DNA from: Hyaloscypha bicolor E
Taxonomy: Eukaryota > Ascomycota > Leotiomycetes > Helotiales > Hyaloscyphaceae
DNA: 64,000 nucleotides
Direction: 5' to 3'
NCBI RefSeq assembly: GCF_002865645.1
Contig: NW_020194512.1
Location: 1,213,119-1,277,118 of the forward strand
The notes under the pieces were generated by a model. It ran no database searches and was not told the DNA's origin. It saw only the letters and a program-made list of their open reading frames with translations. Below are positions 37,265 to 48,685 of the stretch, piece by piece; position 1 is the first letter of the stretch, and every line of letters starts with the position of its first letter. The position numbers and the translations under genes were made by a program.

Positions 37265-39138
37265 ATGTTGTCTTCGAAAGCGATTCGCATTTGCACTGTA
37301 TTCGGACTCTTATTTACTAGAAGTCATGCAGCAGCTTATGTTTGTGGGTTTATTCACTCTAGTTCTCCTTGTTTTTGCGATTTGCTCACCGGATTTTCTC
37401 AAATAGACCCGCGAGGAAGGAATGCCTCCACTCCGGTGACTCCACTACCTACAGAAGCAGGTACTAAAACCACTACTCAACCCGCCTCGGTGAGTATGAT
37501 TCCCCTGTGCATATTGGCCATGAGTTTGCGCCCTGATGTACCAGTGTATAGATTACTTCATGCCCTGTCCCTTTGGACACATACTTGGGGACATCACTGC
37601 TGTCGATTTATTCAGCAGAGGGCACCGGACACTTCGAACAGTCATTCTTCTCCATGTATGAGAATTGGTTGACAGACGATGCATACTTCCAAAAAGTCGC
37701 TGCAGCTCCATCCTTGACATTTGCAACCGATCCAGCTGTGGTCACCAAAGTATACTCGTACCTTACGTCGCTCTATACTGCCATCTCATCAGAGACCGAG
37801 TACTTGTGGGGTCCCTCATACGAGGCAGCTGCTCCTTTCCGTGAGATTGCAACTGACGCATGTCTTTTCACCACATGCACTAATCAGTACTGGTCCCACA
37901 AATCCGCATCTTCAACCGACGGAAATCTGTGGTTCAACCAAGCCACTTCGCCATGCTGTGGGTCCTGCACTGTTTATGCAGGTGGAGTACAGCTATTCTA
38001 CTGGCCAACTCCAAACCCAACTCCATCCGTAACAGCTTACCTGCTCCCTGATAATTACACATTGTAAGGCTATTGCATATTAAACACGATTGGCGTCTGC
38101 TAAATGTTCAAAGACACTCGCCAACAGTATTGGTTTACATAACCGATGTTTGGGCTGCAGATCGGTGCGGTGACGTGGGCAACTCCCATGCCTGGGGCAC
38201 GGGGTATTTTGACCCTACATGGCTATCCACATCTAGCATCGCCACTGAAGTCCACCGCTGGTCGAAACTACAGCAAACGTGGACACCCATAGACTTCGCC
38301 GATTTTGGCAGGTAAGTCTCTAATCCTTCCACCTCAGCCCCGGTATCTCTCTCCAAATCTCTTACATGCTCTCAGTCAATGCACATGTACCAAGAAGTGC
38401 AAAACAGATGCGCTCCTTGGCCCACAGACCAACCTCTGCACACCGCAGCTCGAAATGCCAGGCGGGGTCAGAGCCCTGGATCCTGCTTGGGCAACTTGTG
38501 GTGTTGCTTTCCAAGGCGTCTTTGATCCACCGATATCTTTGCAAGAACGGACAGGGTTTTTCTCGCCAATCACTACGCCTGTTGCAGAGCATACATCACC
38601 CGCCTCATCTGCATCGCCGTCACCTACTTTTACATCCCCTGGAGGTCCTAAAACCACCCCTGAACCCGTTACAATACCCTCGTCTTCAACGCCAACTGCC
38701 CCGATCAACGGCAGCCCGTCACCACCTAATCCCGGCCAAGGATCTCCCAGCCCGAACTCTCCTCCAGACCAAACACAGAACCAAAACCCAGCGAGCCCCG
38801 CTCCTGCCTCACCAACCCCAACTGCAGTAGTAGGCGGCACAACTCTCTCGGTAAACCCTTCAGGCTTCGTCGTCATCGCCGGCACTACGTTGACCCCTGG
38901 CGGTTCGGCCATTACTGTCTCGGGAACAGTTGTCTCGTTGGCGCCGGGAGGCACGCAGGTTGTGATCGCGGGCACAACTTCTCAGATTGGCGGCGCTATT
39001 ATAACTCCTGGCTCAGGTCCGCTTGTGTCGCCGAGTCAGATTAGGCCTGGTAGTGGCGCTGGGAGGATCGGCAGAGGAGGTGCTGGGATGTGGAGTGTGT
39101 TGGTGGGAGCGGTAGTGGGTGTTATGGTCTGGTTGTGA
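37265..39138 (+). CDS. Secreted Ser/Thr/Pro-rich protein with predicted GPI anchor
   Basis: The model is join(37265..37489,37552..38063,38114..38311,38376..39138), 565 aa, with three introns of 62, 50 and 64 bp, all GT-AG and phase-consistent. The N-terminus (MLSSKAIRICTVFGLLFTRSHA) is a signal peptide. A Cys-containing ectodomain follows (ITSCPVPLDTYLGTSLLSIY, LFTTCTNQYW, SPCCGSCTVYAGGVQLFYWP, AADRCGDVGNSHAWGTGYFD, QCTCTKKCKTDALLG). Then comes a long Ser/Thr/Pro linker of about 90 residues and a VVGGTTLSVNPSGFVVIAGT / TLTPGGSAITVSGTVVSLAP module common in fungal wall proteins. The C-terminus has a small-residue GPI-site region (GSGAGRIGRGGAG) and a hydrophobic tail (MWSVLVGAVVGVMVWL). A role at the cell wall or surface is inferred; no enzyme family is recognised. 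Confidence 0.82.
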
Positions 39139-39923
39139 CGATGAATGGAGAGCATAGATCGATGAGCGTGTCTCGCATGTCAAGAGTTATGATGTGGCCG
39201 TTGCTTGCGTTTGATAGAGATGGACTGATGAAGTGGACAACAATATGAATAATGGATAATGTCTAATGATAAATGGTAGTAAGTAATGAAGATGACATAT
39301 CTGGAGAGGGTCGGGCCTTCCGCTTGTACATAAGTTCACCACAGCTTGGATCCACCTTAAGTCAATTGTTTCTATACAGTCTCGATATCGAGAGAGAAAA
39401 CTCCTATTCAATTTAATTACTATGCTTGTCTCGCCGCCGGGATAAATGAAAGTAGGGCATCTCTAGGATGGGGGAGTCGAGAAAGAAAGGGGTGTCACGT
39501 GTTCCCCTGTACGTCGCTTAAAGCCTCAGCTCGTTTACAGTAGTCCAGCCATTCGAAATCCTTCGCGTGTATGGCGTTTTGAGATTGTCCTTTTGCGAGG
39601 CAAACTTTGAAAGTAAAATAGGTACAACTACCTCAGCCTTGCCAATTATTAGATTGGGAACAGCCAGGGGCTTTCCACAAGGCGTCCTGCTCCAAGCGAG
39701 AGTGGTGGCGTAACACACGGCACATCCCATCAGGTACGTGTCCGGAGTTTCCTCACACGAAGCCCCATCCCAATCAACAATCGCACTGGAATTTAGGATT
39801 GAACGAAAGAACCTTTGAAGGGCAGAATGGCATACATATTGTGCAATTTGTGAGCTATCTTACAACGCTTTCTGCCTTTCCCCTCACGAGGCAAGGAGCA
39901 TAATTAGATTGCAGCCTCATCCC
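39139..39923. other. Intergenic, no gene supported
   Basis: This is the 3' region of the GPI-protein gene and the upstream region of the CorA-like gene. Only short, unconvincing minus-strand frames (39187-39411, 39518-39730) are present. A CACGTG occurs near 39497. Confidence 0.5.
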
Positions 39924-42775
39924 ATGGAGCCTTCAAACGCTTCGGACGGGGATGAAGCACAGGGTGAGTGAACTACATCATCTCTTTCATCCATTGCGAG
40001 CTGACATCCATTTTCAATGTTAAGCGACAAAAGATACCGCGAAAACACTTTCGCCAACCTCGTCGCTTCGAGTTGAAAAGGCAGTAGATTTCTCCCAAAA
40101 GTCTCAAGGGCCAGGGGCGACTCGCAAGGATGAGATCTCACAAGTCGACACGGTCGATGAAGCAAGGGGTACTTCTCAAAATTCTCATAATCCAGAGGCG
40201 ATTCGTGGGGACGAGATGCCGCAGTGCGAGAAAGTCGAGAAAGCAGTGGAGACGCCCCAAAGCTTAGCAAACCGCCCTATTGTCGAGGAACAAATACCCC
40301 AACCCAAGAAGGGGAAAATGAGATTCGATGTAATAGAGCCAACAACGGGTCCCGATCTTGTGATACCACAAACCAACGAGGAATCGGAAGCACCAGAGCG
40401 ATTCGAGTTTGAGATGCACTATGGCCTCTCCAGCGGATCCTTCGGAGGTATCCTCCACGAGATTCTCCTAGACATGTCTACGTTCAAGCACATTCACAAC
40501 TGGGACGAAAAACTTTTCGAGGGTCCGCTGAAATCTATCCTCAAGGTTGTGCACAGATCTTGGGGTGAAAATCGCTGCACACTAGCCTCCGTGATAGCGC
40601 ATTCAACCGGTCAGGAGATAGGAGATATTTCGAGCAACGAAGGTAATAATCCACCTCCTCCGGCAGAAGATGCTGGGAATGTCGACAGTTATCTGTTTTT
40701 TAAGAAGGTTCGAACCTGCCCCGAACAAAGACTCAGTGTTGAATGCTCATCACATTTCAAAGAGGGCTTCGGGCAAAGGAGTCAGCCCTTTGCCCACTTC
40801 TCAGAAGACAAAAAGTCGAGACGATAAAATAGGTGGCAAAGCGTCGAGTATAGAAGGTACAAATTCGTTGAGCCTTGCTCAAGGACGAATTATGTAAGTG
40901 CTGACTTCATCACCATGAGCGTATCATTTTTTCCCGGCTCTGTTGTTCCTAACTCCCATTTGGTAAAGCTATGTCAAGGGCCACATTTCGTACCTGGAAA
41001 GAATAACACTTCTATTTGTGTATCTATTCTGCATCCGCCTGCAAAATGAAGACTACGGTTTTGCCCGTGCTTTCATCGATAGGCATTTGAGCCTAAAATG
41101 CGGACTCAAACTTCCTTACCACTGGCAAGAGAAATCTCCTCCGGAGATCGATTCTGTGAGACAACGTTCCCTTGACATTTTGTTCAACTCTTCATGAATA
41201 CGGAACATTGCTTACATATGTCACGCAGTCGCGACAAAAATGCTACAAGAGGGTCACTATATCCTGCCACATTACCTACCTAACCCTAAGCAATACCGAC
41301 GAACAGGAAAACACTGAAGATCAACTCGACCGTGCTCGCATATTCCCATTTCATCACCGCAAAACTCCAGCTGGCTCCAGGGAGATATTTCTCCTCAAAG
41401 CTTCGTCTTCAGTACTACTTACCTTATGTACTCCTGAAGAATCAAAGTCATGTGAGGAAGAAGTCCACCTACTGCGAACTCCTCGCGCTCTGTGGGCAGT
41501 GCTTGCTATCAACTCCTCAACAGAATTTGCTTCCGATCATCAAACGAAGCAGTATCTGACACCCATTGCTCAATACGTGCGTGGAATAACTTCATCATTG
41601 CACATGCAGCGAACCAACGCCGAGACAATCTATGGGGATATGAGGAAATGGCTTAAAGATTTCCAATCGGAGAGCATCTTTGATGATGAACAGTTCACAA
41701 AATCAACCTCATACCACTGGGCGGTCAGGACGTGTGATGAGTTGAGTGAGTCCATTGCTTCAACCCTCAGGTTTATACGGATGAGGGCGGTAAATGCTGT
41801 TGACAAACTTTGTCGCGAGGCTCATGCTTATGAGAAGCGTGGGATTGATCATTGGCTAGAGCGGATGAAAGAAGAGATCTTCGCGCTAAAAGATCTTCAT
41901 GCACAAATACTTGCACTGAGAGTTCAAGTGCAAGAGAGTGTAGGTCGTCTCCTCTCAAAACTACCCAGAGAACTGGAAGTGCTAATTGTATTCTCAGCGT
42001 AACGCCGTAAAAGCCCCCTTCTCATGTTGGCTTGGCCTTATACTAACATCTCAATAGTTGCATGGAGTTACATCAATTCTGGAAGCCCGGACAGCATTGC
42101 AACAAGGAGAACGTATGAAAACTTTAGCATACCTTGCAACGATATATTTACCGCTGACAGCCACCTCAGTATGTTTCGCAGTTCTCCCCTACATTTCCCA
42201 AGCTAATGTACTGGTATAAGTCCCTCTATAGCATGAGCGTCTTTCCCAAATCAGCGACCTTCCTATCTTTCTTCATCGTCTTCGCCTTTCTCTTCTTCTG
42301 CACCATGCTCCTGGGAATCAACCTCAAGACGATCCTCCAAAGGTTCAAGACACAGACTATTATTCCAAACGCAGCTCCGGTATTAGCCTACATGCAGTTT
42401 TACATGGACCTTCTCAACCCCTACAACAAGCCCAAAAAGAAAAGGAGTGACGAATTCTATCGACTCCCTGATATTAATTTTTGGGTATTTCGGCTCGGAC
42501 GGTGGTTTATTAGTGGCCTCCCTATTGTTATACTTCGCAATCTTGTACTTCCGGAGATCTGCATGCCGATTGATCAATATATCATGTACCAGTACAGATA
42601 TAATCCCTATGCGAACGTCAACTACCACCCGGTCTGGTTTATTAAAGACGTCATCCGTGCGTTACTTATCCCGGCTTGGATTGCTGTGGCCGTTGGGATC
42701 GTTGGGTACCTTGTGGTTCTGGATATTTTGTATGGAAGTCTTCTCTTGGTTCACGGGCTGCTTTGCTGGTGTTAG
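39924..42775 (+). CDS. CorA-like fungal multi-pass membrane protein with long cytosolic N-terminus
   Basis: Proposed exons are 39924-39963, 40025-40642, 40689-40893, 40969 to about 41181, 41291-41939, 41998-42006 (9-nt microexon), 42058-42168 and 42221-42775. All introns are GT-AG with matching phase. The exon 4/5 junction is uncertain: donor 41182/acceptor 41290, or donor near 41158/acceptor near 41229, also fits. The N-terminal third is hydrophilic with a loose duplicated block (VEKAVDFSQKSQ... / VEKAVETPQS). The middle includes RSLDILF followed by NTDEQENTEDQLDRAR, like the RRTLDQ...DTxxRDxDQ region of fungal CorA-like proteins. The C-terminus is characteristic: VQESRNA, EARTALQQGERMKTLAYLAT, IYLPLTATSSLYSMSVFP (TM1), then TFLSFFIVFAFLFFCTMLLG (TM2) and two or more later hydrophobic segments. 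The canonical GMN selectivity motif is replaced by YSMS, so magnesium transport should not be assumed. Confidence 0.75.
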
Positions 42776-43380
42776 ATGAGAAGAATCCTCTGCGAGCTGG
42801 GGGGTGTATCTTTAGTAGGCTTTCAAACCACTTGGATCTGATTGGAGCTTTGCTTCGAAACATCTTAAAATAGATTATCGTCCTCATTCGTAAGGGAAGA
42901 GGTCTCACTTCTGAAATGTTCCGGTTCATGCTAACCCTTAAACGAACCTGGATAAGATAGAAATTGGTCACAAGTACGTATCTAGTCATGTTCATCTGCC
43001 AAAAAGCGAAGTGAAGACCAACCATGTTCTCGAAAACCTTCAGTTACACTATACCTCATTGCCAGAATTGTTGGCCTTGTTTGTTTTTGTATGTGGCTAA
43101 CCTGTCACGTGTTACCCCCGAGCCAACCTCGCTTATTTTATCGAGTGTCGATCCTCCCGCTTCACCCCCTGCCAACAACGTCATCGTTCTGAACACTCCC
43201 AAAACCTGCATTTGAACACCCCAAGCACCCCAAAAGCAGATCTATATCTCCTCCATCCCGATCCGCAGGTTCCTTCTTTCCAACTTCTCTCTCTTCAACC
43301 CTTCTTCATCCCTGAAAAATTCCCCGATACAGAATTCCAAGACCTCCAAATCCAGCAGCCAAGTCCCAAAGATCTACAGA
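42776..43380. other. Intergenic, no gene supported
   Basis: About 600 bp lies between the CorA-like gene and the next gene. The last 180 bp are C/T-rich (ccatcccgatccgc, ttccttctttcc), typical of a fungal leader or promoter. A TCACGTG motif is at 43105-43111. Confidence 0.5.
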
Positions 43381-43932
43381 ATGCCTCTCTTTACGCGTCA
43401 CGCAGACGAAGTCCCCGCTCAAGAGAAGGAAGTTGACCCACCCAAGCGCCGCTCCACCCTCTTCGGCCGTAACCGCGACGTCTCGCCTGCTAACACGACC
43501 AACACGCGCAATACGACACAAACGCAGAACTCAGCAGGTTCCGGGGGAAGTCCTCATCGGCGAAGCGGCCTCTTGCACAGAAGAGATGAGGATCCGACGA
43601 TTATTGCGGCGAGGGAGAGGGTCATGGGTGCCGAGGCTGCGGAACGGGATGCGGATCGTGCCTTGGCTGCTGCGAAGCATGCGGTCAGAGAAGCGAGGGA
43701 GCACATTAAGAGATTGGAGCGGGAGGCTGCTGAGGAGTAAGTGCTGCTGGTGTCTAGTTAATAAGGGAGACGTGCTAATCGAATTGTAGGGCGAGACTTG
43801 CCAGAATCAAGCAGGATCAGGCTAGGTCGATGACGAAGCGGGGGAAGGGTCTTGGTCGTATGTTTACTTGTTTTCTGGTTTTGAATAATACGCCGATGCT
43901 GATGCTTTATTACAGGTCACGATCACATCTAG
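43381..43932 (+). CDS. Small conserved fungal protein, helical Ala/Arg/Glu-rich
   Basis: The model is join(43381..43736,43790..43857,43916..43932), 146 aa, with 53- and 58-bp GT-AG introns. The first 70 residues are hydrophilic and disordered (MPLFTRHADEVPAQEKEVDP, STLFGRNRDVS, RRSGLLHRRDED). The rest is a long charged helix (AAERDADRALAAAKHAVREA / REHIKRLEREAAEEARLARIK) that continues across both introns to a short basic end (MTKRGKGLGRHDHI). Conservation of the helical half is recalled from other ascomycete hypothetical proteins. No function is known to me. Splicing is well supported, since each intron removes an in-frame stop and extends the same helix. Confidence 0.75.
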
Positions 43933-44702
43933 AGCCCCTCCCTATGATGACGGGATACGCACTACCACGAGTCTATTTTGCACTCCAAGAAACAAATACC
44001 CAAGCGGTCGATTTCAGTTCCTCTGCTTCTTGGCCGACTTTGTACCAGTATCTTATTAAAATCCACTTGTATTATATCTTAGCGTTGTTTGTTTGATAGC
44101 GAATTTTCAAACTATACAAGAAATTAGCGCGTCCTGAGATTGAGGTGTTTGTAGGTCATTATGCACATCAAGTCGTCTATCAATTTCCCAGTATGAATCA
44201 CTGACAGTGTGGGGGGAAAATACTCAAGCTACTCAAGCTACTCAAGCTACTCTAGAGTAGTCTTAATTAAAGTAGAGTAGAGTAGAGTAGGGTTTGAGTA
44301 GCGTAATATGGTACTTGAGTAAAGTAGAGTAAAGTACTACTCTAGAGTTGCTCAAGAGTAGTCACGTGCAAGTTATAAAAATCTAGTAAATTAATATTTA
44401 TTTAATTATTAATAAATAAATGAGGCACTTATTAAGTAGTACTATATAAATTAGATTGGAAATCTATATAAAGCTACTTAAATACTAGTTTTAATTTATA
44501 AAAAAAACTCTAGAATTTCTCTTTAGAATTTCCCTTTAGAATTTCTTTTTTCTTTTCTTTTTTCTTTTCTTTTTTTTTTTGCTTTTTTACTTCCTTTAAT
44601 TTGTTTCTAAATAACCCTTGGCTTTTTAAATAAAATAGTAAAATAATATCTTAAAAGTACTATTATTAGGCCTATTATATAGTTTGGGTATAATAAGGGC
44701 AT

Positions 44703-44973
44703 TATAAGGTATTTATTAGTAAGTAATAAAATAATGGAATAAATTAATAAGTTATAAAACTATAGTATTATATTTAGTATAGAACTAATTTCTATTTCTT
44801 TTATAAGGTCCAGAGAAGCCTCCTCTAAATATAAGCTCTTAATAATATATATATATATATATTTAGTAATATAATTATAATATTAAACGGCTATTAATCT
44901 CCCTAATTAATACCTGTAATATCCGAGATTTGTTATATGCCCTTAGGTTATATATAATCCTATATATATTACA
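44703..44973 (-). repeat. Solo LTR of the chromovirus-like gypsy family
   Basis: This is the reverse complement of the LTR at 16001-16298. It starts tataaggta and ends cctatatatattaca on the plus strand, and is about 271 bp because of small deletions. Flanks ggcat (44698-44702) and ggtat (44974-44978) differ by one C-to-T, so it has a 5-bp target duplication. No internal retroelement sequence is present, so it arose by LTR-LTR recombination. Confidence 0.85.
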
Positions 44974-45088
44974 GGTATTTTGAAATAAGATTTCTTTCTA
45001 GTAATTAAAGAACTTTAAAGATTTTTATTTTATTTATTAAGCCTTACTATTATTTCATTAGATAGTATACTAGTATTAGGCCCGAATT

Positions 45089-45173
45089 ACTCTAAAGCCT
45101 TACTAAATTAAGCTAGTTTATTATATAATTATTATATATAATAAACTAGCTTAATTTAGTAAGGCTTTAGAGT
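45089..45173. repeat. Perfect 39-bp-arm palindrome (foldback MITE-like)
   Basis: The left arm (45089-45127, actctaaagccttactaaat...) and right arm (45135-45173) are exact reverse complements around a 7-nt loop. It lies inside the hAT-like element next to the solo LTR. It may be a tiny foldback element or the relic of a larger one. Confidence 0.88.
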
Positions 45174-45763
45174 ACGAATCCAGATGACCCAATGCGAGTT
45201 AAAGGCCTTCTTAATAACTTCTATAATAGAGCAACAGGCTCATTTTCTATAATAGCGGGCGCATACGAAGGCGCAATATTAACCTCTTCCCCTAATTCCA
45301 ACTCCCTCCCTCCCTTGCCCTTCTCTCCCTCCTTATAACTACGAAGCGTTCTCGGGCACGAAATTATCCTTCCTGCGGCTCCGCCAAACGCTTCCCCAGT
45401 TCCCTCTATCTCTGTATATATATATATATATATTCGGAGGGCTCGTAACGCGCGAGAGGATACGGTAGTAGGATTGAAAGGTCGTCAGTCGATAGAGGAA
45501 AACCTCTTCGTACGGTAAATCGCCGGTTCGAGACTCAAAGAGTCATTGTGATTCAGTCTTAGCCCAAGAGCATGGAAGCCCTTAGTTCCCAGCCTGCACT
45601 GCGAGGAAGTGCAGAATCGTCGCAGGCCGTTATAACTACTTATACTGCTCATGAGTATATATACTCTACTTTACTCAAATTTTTAGGATATTACGCTACT
45701 TACATTCTACCCACGCTACTCATGAATATTCATGAGTAGCATGAGTAGTTCTTTGACACACTG

Positions 45764-46243
45764 ATAGTCTGAGTATGGATTTCGATCGATCGAAGTCTGA
45801 AACGACCAGGATAAATGAATATAGATGAATGCGAGATCCAAGCGTTGTGAGATCGAAGTACTGGTCAGATGATCCTGATACTTGGAAAGGGGGATGCTTA
45901 CTTGATGAAGAAGTGCTCAAGGATGACATAAGCAGACTTCGTGGAGCTATGCTCCGGACTCAGGCAAGCTCAAAGCAGTCGATAAGAGAATGGGGAATGA
46001 GCTCAATCGTGAGCGCATCGTGAGTTCATGTCAACTTCTTTCTCTGCAAATGCAAGGTTCAGAGTCTCACGATGAGCACTAGGCTCAAAATGTCTCCATT
46101 TTGGTCTGAAATCTTGATCGATTATCAATGGACCCTTAAAATGAGAGTCAGGTCACAGATACAAATAGATAGAGACACTTGTCAAATTTGTTCATGCAAC
46201 TCTCAAACAAAGACCAAGATATAACTCATTTCCTGTTGTCAAT
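45764..46243. other. Intergenic, upstream of the MFS pseudogene
   Basis: This is unique, non-repetitive sequence with no convincing coding frame. It presumably contained the transporter promoter. Confidence 0.45.
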
Positions 46244-47950
46244 ATGACAGTCCCAACAACACAAAATAGCTCCGAGATTTCTCAACATATTGAGAAGTGT
46301 GCCGAAGATACGAAACCGTGTCAACAGACACTGAAGTTGAAAGATGCTCCTGTGCCATCAGGACTAGAAGACAAACTGACCAAGGGACGAAAGATTGGCA
46401 TTTCAGTTCTCTTGATTCTGTGCAACAGCTTGCTGGTTAGACATACATGCCACTGGGCTGCACACATGCTGACTGCTTGATTCAGTTCCTTTCCTTCGGG
46501 TCTTGCCTTGGGGGAGCCTTCGAAATTGGAAAGTCATTTGGAGTTTATGATCCAACGACAGCAACCTGGATCCCAGCCGCCTATCCGTCAGTCAGCCGTC
46601 CACCTCCTAGCATCCCATCACTGACCAAGTCTCAGGCTCACCCATGGTGCATTTGTCCTCATAAGCGGTCGTATCGGAGCGGTTTACGGACATAAGAAAA
46701 TCGTGCTCCTCGGAGGAGCCTGGTGGGTTCTCTGGTCGGTGATTAATGGCTTCTGCACCCGGAGTCTCGTAACTTTCGCGATCGCGAGAGCTTTTGCCGG
46801 TGTTGGTGCCGCGTTTGTGATGCCGAATATAGTCGCCATCATTGGAATAACTTTCCCTCCTGGCAGGATGAGGAACTTCGCTCTTGGCTTTTTCGGGTTC
46901 GGGTGTCCCATGGGAGGCGCAGTTGGTGCATTCTTCATGGGGGTCTTTATGGAGTTCGCGGAATGGAGATGGTTTTTCTTTTCAATGTTGGTACTTGGCG
47001 GCCATTGGTGACCGGATCTGTACTGACTTTTGTCCAGGGCGATTCTTGGGGCCGGTCTCTTTACAGCTTTGTGGTTGGCATTACCACGGGAGTCGTCGGT
47101 TGATAAGTCCGGAAACGTGGATTGGATTGGAACTTGTTTGGGAATATGTGCTCTCATATTGTTCAATTTCGTCTGGAATTGAGTGTCCCGTCCGCTGAGA
47201 TGTTGCTCAGCACTTGAAATTGACTAAACGTCTTCGTAGTCGAGCGCCAGCTGTCGAATGTTCGACTCCATACTAAATAGCACTTCTCCTTGTCTCGCTC
47301 CTTTTCTTTGCCGCATTCGGTCTCTGGGTACATAAGTTTGCTCGTGAGCCTATCATGCCACTGGGCATTTGGACGGCTCCATCCTTCCTCCCGCTGATTC
47401 TGGTCGTTCTTTTCAGCATCATATCTTATGGCATTTTTATCTGGTACTTAGTCGCATGGCAGCAACTTGTCCGTCACTGGTCGCCTTTCCATTTTGGAAT
47501 TGGCATCTTGCCTCATGGACTGGTTGGCGGCCTCTCAGCACCAATCGCAGCTTGGCTAATATCCCGAGTGGCAGCTCAATGGATTCTAGGATTCGGAGCA
47601 CTTGCAGTCGCTATTTCTAGCATCATTCTGGCGACCATGCCTCCTCAGCAAACATATTGGGCACAAGTATTTCCAGCGACCATACTCATGGCGTTGTGTC
47701 CGGATTTCATCTACACTGCGGCGCAGATAATTGCAACCAACTCAGTCAAGAGGCGTGAGCAGGGGATCGCTGGATCTCTAATCCAGTGTGGGCTCCGATA
47801 AATTATCGATCGGGATTATCGATTAGTAATCGTTATCGGCTAATCGATCGATAAACGATCGATATCGATAATTATCTCGGGACCTGGGTGATAATAATTA
47901 TCTAAATCATGACATTTCCGCCAGATTCCGGACATTTATATCGCATAACC

Positions 47951-47992
47951 GGGACATCACCGGGACATCACCGGGACATCACCGGGACATCA
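47951..47992. repeat. 11-bp tandem repeat, about 4 copies
   Basis: The unit gggacatcacc is repeated at 47951, 47962, 47973 and 47984 (last copy slightly different), inside the hAT-type element. Confidence 0.9.
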
Positions 47993-48010
47993 TAACGGTT
48001 CCGGGACCCT

Positions 48011-48310
48011 GGGTGATAATAGTTACCTTAATAGTTACCCGAGCGAATTACCGACCGACCCGGGTGAAAATAGCTACCTTAATAGCTACCCGAGCGAGTT
48101 ACCGACCGCCCGGGTGAAAATAGTTACCTTAATAGCTACCCGAGCGAGTTACCGACCGACCCGGGTGAAAATAGTACCTTAATAGCTACCCGAGGAGTTA
48201 CCGACCGCCCGGGTGAAAATAGCTACCTTAATAACTACCCGAGCGAGTTACCGACCGGTCGGGTGAAAATAGTTACCTTAATAGCTATTTTCGCCCGGGT
48301 CGGTAATTCG
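48011..48310. repeat. About 50-bp minisatellite, six units
   Basis: Units start with gggtgaaaatag at 48011, 48062, 48112, 48163, 48211 and 48261 and contain ttaccttaatagctacccga and gagttaccgaccg. After the last unit the motif continues inverted (attttcgcccgggtcggtaa), giving a palindromic terminus. Confidence 0.88.
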
Positions 48311-48516
48311 CTCGGGGTAACGTAACTATCATAATCGTTATTAATATAATAGATATAATATATTATCTGATAATTTATCTTTATATTATCATATCATTAT
48401 TATCAGATGAAAATATGATTAGAAATATGATTAGCCAAATATTAACTTGATCTTTCGCTCTACAAGTACATTATCCCGAGCGAATTATCGACCCCGGGTG
48501 AAAATAGTTGGGGTCC

Positions 48517-48685
48517 AGGGCCTTGGTAGTACTACAGGGCTACTACAGGGCTAATGCGCTATATTTATAGGCCTTATACCGCCTTTACTAAATCGGAATT
48601 CTGCTATAGTAAAGAAAAGGTGGTATGAGGCCTATAAATATAGCGCATTGGCCCTGTAGTGGCCCTGTAGTATTGCCAAGGCCTT
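48517..48685. repeat. 169-bp MITE with about 70-bp inverted repeats, nested in the hAT-type element
   Basis: The left arm (agggccttggtagtactaca ... gcgctatatttataggcc) pairs with the right arm (ggcctataaatatagcgc ... gccaaggcctt) with a few mismatches. A 25-30-nt centre (aatcggaattctgctatagt) separates them. The arms contain a doubled tactacagggc. It has no coding capacity. Confidence 0.85.

Larger units (their letters stand above)
44205..45763. mobile_element. hAT-like non-autonomous TIR element (1,559 bp) with nested insertions
   Basis: The ends are CAGTGTG (44205-44211) and CACACTG (45757-45763). Inside each end are clusters of ACTCAAG/AGAGTAG/GAGTAG words in inverted arrangement: ctactcaag repeats and gtagagtag on the left; gctactcatgaatattcatgagtagc and agtaaagtagagta-like words on the right. 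These look like subterminal transposase-binding repeats. The same CAGTGTG terminus occurs on the hAT-type element at 47784. The flanking octamers (atcactga / atagtctg) do not match, so the target duplication is lost or the ends are slightly misplaced. Nested inside are a solo LTR and a perfect hairpin. The remaining 45.18-45.4 kb segment has no stop in one minus-strand frame for about 70 codons but is not recognisable. Confidence 0.6.

Noticed and set aside
42383..42628. Minus-strand frame over the CorA-like gene
   Set aside because: It is antisense to clear transmembrane coding sequence.
45430..45560. Possible tRNA-derived SINE or tRNA gene (cggttcgagactc B-box-like)
   Set aside because: No cloverleaf or convincing A box could be drawn; a B-box-like match alone is weak.
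44197..45771. 8-bp target duplication for the 44205-45763 element
   Set aside because: The flanking octamers atcactga and atagtctg do not match.
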